This document shows, piece by piece, positions 7,048-8,902 of a stretch of 8,902 nt of DNA. Below the pieces are notes generated by a model. That model was not told the origin of the DNA, did not search any database, and saw nothing but the letters and a program-made list of their open reading frames with translations. Positions within the stretch are counted from its first letter, which is position 1. Every line of letters begins with the position of its first letter. Source of the stretch: Candidatus Latescibacterota bacterium (GTDB lineage: Bacteria > Latescibacterota > UBA2968 > GCA-2709665); contig JAAXHE010000129.1 in assembly GCA_012271065.1 (NCBI GenBank), forward strand, positions 1 through 8,902. The letters are read 5' to 3'. The position numbers and the translations under genes were made by a program.

Positions 7048-7191
7048 CAAAAACGCAACCGTCAGCTGCTGAAGGCGTTGATGGAAGAACACGGCTATGT
7101 GAATTACCGCAAGGGATGGTGGCGCAACACGCTCGAGAGTGAACCTTGTTCCGGCACCTGTTTTGACTTTCTGAAAGAACAGTTATTATAG
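7048..7191 (+). pseudogene. Relic of a D-Ala-D-Ala dipeptidase (M15D, VanX/DdpX-like) C-terminus
   Basis: The frame from 7048 to the TAG at 7189-7191 encodes 47 residues. They include NRQLLKALMEEHGYVNY, then GWWRNTL, EP and CFDF. This order matches the C-terminal end of M15D D-alanyl-D-alanine dipeptidases, whose members typically read NRxLL...ME..GF.NY..EWWHF.L...P....FDF. These enzymes cleave D-Ala-D-Ala in peptidoglycan turnover or glycopeptide resistance. Here the family's EWWH is GWWR: the catalytic Glu is Gly and a zinc-binding His is Arg. A stop (TGA, 7045-7047) lies just upstream in frame. The rest of the protein, usually around 200 residues, is not found upstream, where the sigma gene starts. 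It is therefore a dead fragment. The match is from memory of the family pattern and needs a profile search. Confidence 0.68.
7163..7189 (+). promoter_or_regulatory. Possible promoter before the split membrane-protein gene
   Basis: TTGACT (7163-7168) and TATTAT (7184-7189) each match the consensus at 5 of 6 positions, with a short 15-base spacer like that of the tRNA-Glu promoter. It lies inside the dipeptidase relic. A start near 7196 would leave only about 13 bases of leader, just including the G-run (7195-7200) that may serve as the ribosome site for the ATG at 7209. This is weakly supported. Confidence 0.3.
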
Positions 7192-7208
7192 ATCGGGGGG
7201 AAACCGCC

Positions 7209-7689
7209 ATGGAACATGCCGACGGAACCGCCGCTACAGGTCAACCGGAAGCGCCAAACCGCCGATCCTGGGAATACTGGAAGATCCCGGTGTGGTTCGG
7301 CCTGGGATTCTGCATTCTACAGATTCTCACTGCCGCAATTCGCTTCCGTACAATGCATCACTCCGACCCGTTTGGGTTGCTTATTGCGCTTCCGGGCATC
7401 CTGTCCGGCCTGGCTCTGTTCTTTATTGCTGGCGCAGCGCCTCTTGAGGGGCGTCAGCGGTACCCCCAGGGTCTCGATTCTGGTCGGGTTGGCGATCGCA
7501 ACGCCGCTTGCGGTCCTGTTCAGTCTTCTCGGCGGCTTGCTCGGACCCCATATGGTGGTCATTTATGCGCTCGTTCCGTTTCTGGTTCTGGTCGGCATTC
7601 CCATGCTGATCCTCGCGATCTGGCGCGGTCTGCGGCGAGCCTCAGGTCCGGCGGATCCTCCTGCCGGAGCGGATAAAGATGGCGCTTAG
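7209..7689 (+). pseudogene. Small four-helix membrane protein, split by a frameshift
   Basis: Two overlapping frames make sense only together. The first, from the ATG at 7209, gives a hydrophilic start, WEYWKIPVWFGLGFCILQIL, then LLIALPGILSGLALFFIAGA: two membrane segments ending near 7436. Beyond that this frame becomes non-hydrophobic Arg/Gly/Ser-rich sequence. The frame one base further on then becomes sensible from about 7440, with RLLRGVSGTPRVSILVGLAI, LAVLFSLLGGLLG and VIYALVPFLVLVGIPMLILA, ending in a polar tail and TAG at 7687-7689. Removing one base around 7431-7452 would give one protein of about 159 residues with four membrane segments. A GGGG run (7448-7451) is in the shift zone. 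The ribosome site is only a G-run at 7195-7200. I do not recognise the family. It may be a true pseudogene, a sequencing error, or, less likely, programmed frameshifting. Confidence 0.7.
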
Positions 7690-7809
7690 CCGCGGGTATT
7701 GAAATATCCCATAATGGCTCGCCGGTCGAAGCAATTGACGCCTGCCACGCCGGCGCCGCGTACGCTATACGCCCCGATCGTTTCACAAATCCGCGTCGCA
7801 GCAACCCGC

Positions 7810-7829
7810 GGGCCGGGAATCCCCGGTCC
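7810..7829. repeat. Strong inverted repeat in gap between convergent genes
   Basis: GGGCCGGG (7810-7817) pairs with CCCGGTCC (7822-7829) across a four-base loop AATC: eight pairs including one G-T wobble. No T-run follows on either strand, so it is not a standard intrinsic terminator. It sits in the 266-base gap (7690-7955) between convergent genes, where I see no credible gene, and could block read-through in both directions. Confidence 0.5.
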
Positions 7830-7935
7830 GCTTCTCCATATACGGCGCGAACATAACGTGAAACGCGCCGAAAACCGGTCTACCCGGCACGGCGCGCGGT
7901 GTTCGCCAAATCCCATCGAGCGATTGGCGGATTTC

Positions 7936-7960
7936 GCTGATCGGACGACGGTCGATCAGC
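7936..7960. terminator. Inverted repeat at end of AHSA1 gene, terminator-like without T-run
   Basis: GCTGATCG (7936-7943) and CGATCAGC (7953-7960) form a perfect eight-base-pair stem with a nine-base loop. The stem includes the stop codon of the minus-strand AHSA1 gene. Neither side has a T-run, so a terminator role is inferred from position only. It could also stabilise the mRNA 3' end. Confidence 0.4.
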
Positions 7961-8411
7961 CGTCATCTTCTTCGTAGAAGCGTTTGAGGTCCACGTCGTA
8001 TTCAAGCCGTGCCTTCAGGCTGGCGAAGAAATGCGTCCAGCCCGAGCACTGATCGAAAGCGCTGTCGATCCCGTCCCGGTCGGGCCGCCATCCGGATTCG
8101 CTCACCGAAATCCTCGTTCCGGCGTTCAGCGCTTCGAATTCGAACACGAAGCGCGTCCTGTAGCCAACGTCGTTGGAGGCAGGCCAGTTGCAGACGATTC
8201 TCCTGTAGCGGACAACCTCCTCGACCGCGACGTCCACCTCGACGTCGCCGAATCGCCAGATGACCGTTCGCCCGGCTTCCAGCCCGGCGCTGGCGTCGTC
8301 CGTGAAGTAGGTACTGATCGCCGTCCTGCCCGCAGCGGCCTCGAAGACTTCAGACACGGGCCTGTCGATGACGCAGCGAAATGAAAACGACAGTTCTTCG
8401 TGTTGGTCCAT
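7956..8411 (-). CDS. AHSA1/SRPBCC-domain protein
   Basis: A 151-residue soluble protein of the START/Bet v1-like (SRPBCC) superfamily, AHSA1-like branch. It opens with a strand (ELSFSFRCVI) and the family pattern DRPVSEVFEAAA, followed by ISTYFTDD and GRTVIWRFGDVEVDV. Then come YRRIVCNWPAS, TRFVFEFEAL.AGTRISVSESGW and the C-terminal amphipathic helix with HFFASLKARLEYDVDLK that closes the cavity. These proteins bind hydrophobic ligands or act with partners, and the bacterial ones mostly have no proven function. The start at 8411 is supported by GGAG (8422-8419), seven bases upstream. It lies 28 bases behind the VOC gene on the same strand, so the two are very likely one operon. Confidence 0.92.
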   Translation of the reverse strand: MDQHEELSFSFRCVIDRPVSEVFEAAAGRTAISTYFTDDASAGLEAGRTVIWRFGDVEVDVAVEEVVRYRRIVCNWPASNDVGYRTRFVFEFEALNAGTRISVSESGWRPDRDGIDSAFDQCSGWTHFFASLKARLEYDVDLKRFYEEDDG

Positions 8412-8439
8412 CGGTCTGCTCCGTTCTGGCGTGCGGCGC

Positions 8440-8835
8440 CTATGGGTTCGCTCTCGGCTTCTCGGTCATCAGCGCCATCAGATTCATCTCCGAGTCCCGG
8501 AAAAACGCCATCCACAGTTCATGGTCGGGCATATCGGCGATCTTGTGCGGTCCATTGTCGAAGGTGACGTCCCGCGAACGCAGTTCCTCACATGTGCCTT
8601 CGAGGTCCTCAACCTTGTAATAGAGTATCGAAGCATGCACGTCCGCCGATTCATCTTCCGACAGGCCGAGTAGAAGTCGGACGCCCGAGCAACTGAAAAA
8701 GGCCATCCGTGGAACGCGGAAAAGGAACTGCATGCCAAGCTTGTCACGGTAAAATGCGACCGCCCGGTCGAGGTCCTGAACAGTCACCGAAATCTGTCCG
8801 ATCACGGACAGGCCGAGGCTGGTGTTCTGCGGCAT
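8440..8835 (-). CDS. VOC-superfamily (glyoxalase/bleomycin-resistance-like) protein
   Basis: A 131-residue single-copy VOC protein with two beta-alpha-beta-beta-beta modules. The first begins IGQISVTVQDLDRAVAFYRD, followed by LGMQFLFRVP and MAFFSCSGVRLLLGL. The second begins ILYYKVEDLEGTCEELRSRD and ends MAFFRDSEMNLMALMTEKP, the usual FxDPxGN-like end of the fold in a variant form (FRDSEMN). Family members are metal-dependent lyases, isomerases, dioxygenases or drug-binding proteins, and the reaction here cannot be told. The N-terminal His common in glyoxalase I is replaced by Gln (GQIS), while the penultimate-strand Glu (SEMN) is present, so metal binding may differ. The start at 8835 has a strong AAGGAGG (8849-8843), seven bases upstream. 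It is the first gene of an operon with the AHSA1 protein. Confidence 0.92.
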   Translation of the reverse strand: MPQNTSLGLSVIGQISVTVQDLDRAVAFYRDKLGMQFLFRVPRMAFFSCSGVRLLLGLSEDESADVHASILYYKVEDLEGTCEELRSRDVTFDNGPHKIADMPDHELWMAFFRDSEMNLMALMTEKPRANP

Positions 8836-8866
8836 GGCGAATCCTCCTTTTTGTCCTCTCTCCTAC

Positions 8867-8872
8867 ATTACA
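8867..8872 (-). promoter_or_regulatory. Possible -10 box upstream of the VOC/AHSA1 operon
   Basis: On the minus strand TGTAAT (8872-8867) matches TATAAT at 5 of 6 positions and lies about 32 bases before the VOC start, leaving room for the AAGGAGG ribosome site. The expected -35 area (about 8890-8896) has only a poor match. The true promoter could lie partly beyond the window edge. Confidence 0.3.
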
Positions 8873-8902
8873 TTCGAAACTTGAGTCCGCTCCGAAAACG
8901 GG

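Noticed and set aside
7431..7452. Programmed frameshift in the membrane-protein gene
   Set aside because: No slippery heptamer, in-frame stop, internal ribosome-like stimulator or clear downstream structure supports it. An indel is simpler.
7686..7916. 76-codon minus-strand ORF and overlapping plus-strand ORF in the 7690-7955 gap
   Set aside because: They are Arg/Gly/Pro-rich, lack ribosome sites, span the strong hairpin and show no family pattern.
1..8902. CRISPR array, insertion sequence, integrase or toxin-antitoxin pair
   Set aside because: No regularly spaced repeats, transposase or recombinase motifs, or paired small overlapping genes were seen on either strand.

Overview
The window is bacterial chromosomal DNA of moderately high GC content. 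It has tRNA genes with sigma-70-like promoters, a Shine-Dalgarno motif before most genes, and short intergenic gaps. The gene mix (an ECF-type sigma factor with a large C-terminal extension, an ankyrin-repeat protein, an AHSA1/SRPBCC protein, a VOC protein and a paired ABC exporter) fits an uncultured environmental lineage such as Gemmatimonadota or Latescibacterota. That placement is an impression only; no marker gene in the window settles it.

Layout. Positions 1-366 hold two divergently transcribed tRNA genes, a truncated tRNA-Val(CAC) on the minus strand and a complete tRNA-Glu(TTC) on the plus strand, with promoter-like elements between them. After a gap of about 290 bases with no gene comes a two-gene plus-strand operon (660-4222). 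It encodes two half-size type I ABC exporter subunits whose coding regions overlap by 4 bases and which probably form a heterodimer. The second subunit is about 45 residues shorter than the first between Walker A and the signature motif and lacks the Q-loop. Next on the plus strand are an ankyrin-repeat protein (4495-4890) and a secreted protein with a GRWE-type beta-barrel-like domain (4997-5557).

Positions 5562-6962 (minus) encode an ECF-like sigma factor joined in frame to a 281-residue beta-rich domain. At the junction there is a stop codon in another frame, a good ribosome binding site and an ATG. The single reading frame may therefore be a recent or artefactual fusion of two adjacent genes. 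Upstream of it, on the plus strand, lies a 47-codon relic of the C-terminus of a D-Ala-D-Ala dipeptidase (VanX/DdpX, M15D type) that has lost its catalytic Glu and a zinc-binding His. It is followed directly by a small four-helix membrane protein gene split by a frameshift (7209-7689). A 266-base gap with two strong inverted repeats separates this from a minus-strand two-gene operon: a VOC-family protein (8440-8835) followed by an AHSA1/SRPBCC protein (7956-8411).

No complete novel defence or mobile system is visible: there is no transposase, integrase, CRISPR array or toxin-antitoxin pair. What stands out is gene erosion or remodelling: an exporter subunit missing its Q-loop, a sigma/effector junction, a peptidase relic and a frameshifted membrane protein, the last three within about 1.3 kb. 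Resequencing should first test whether the single-base events are real.
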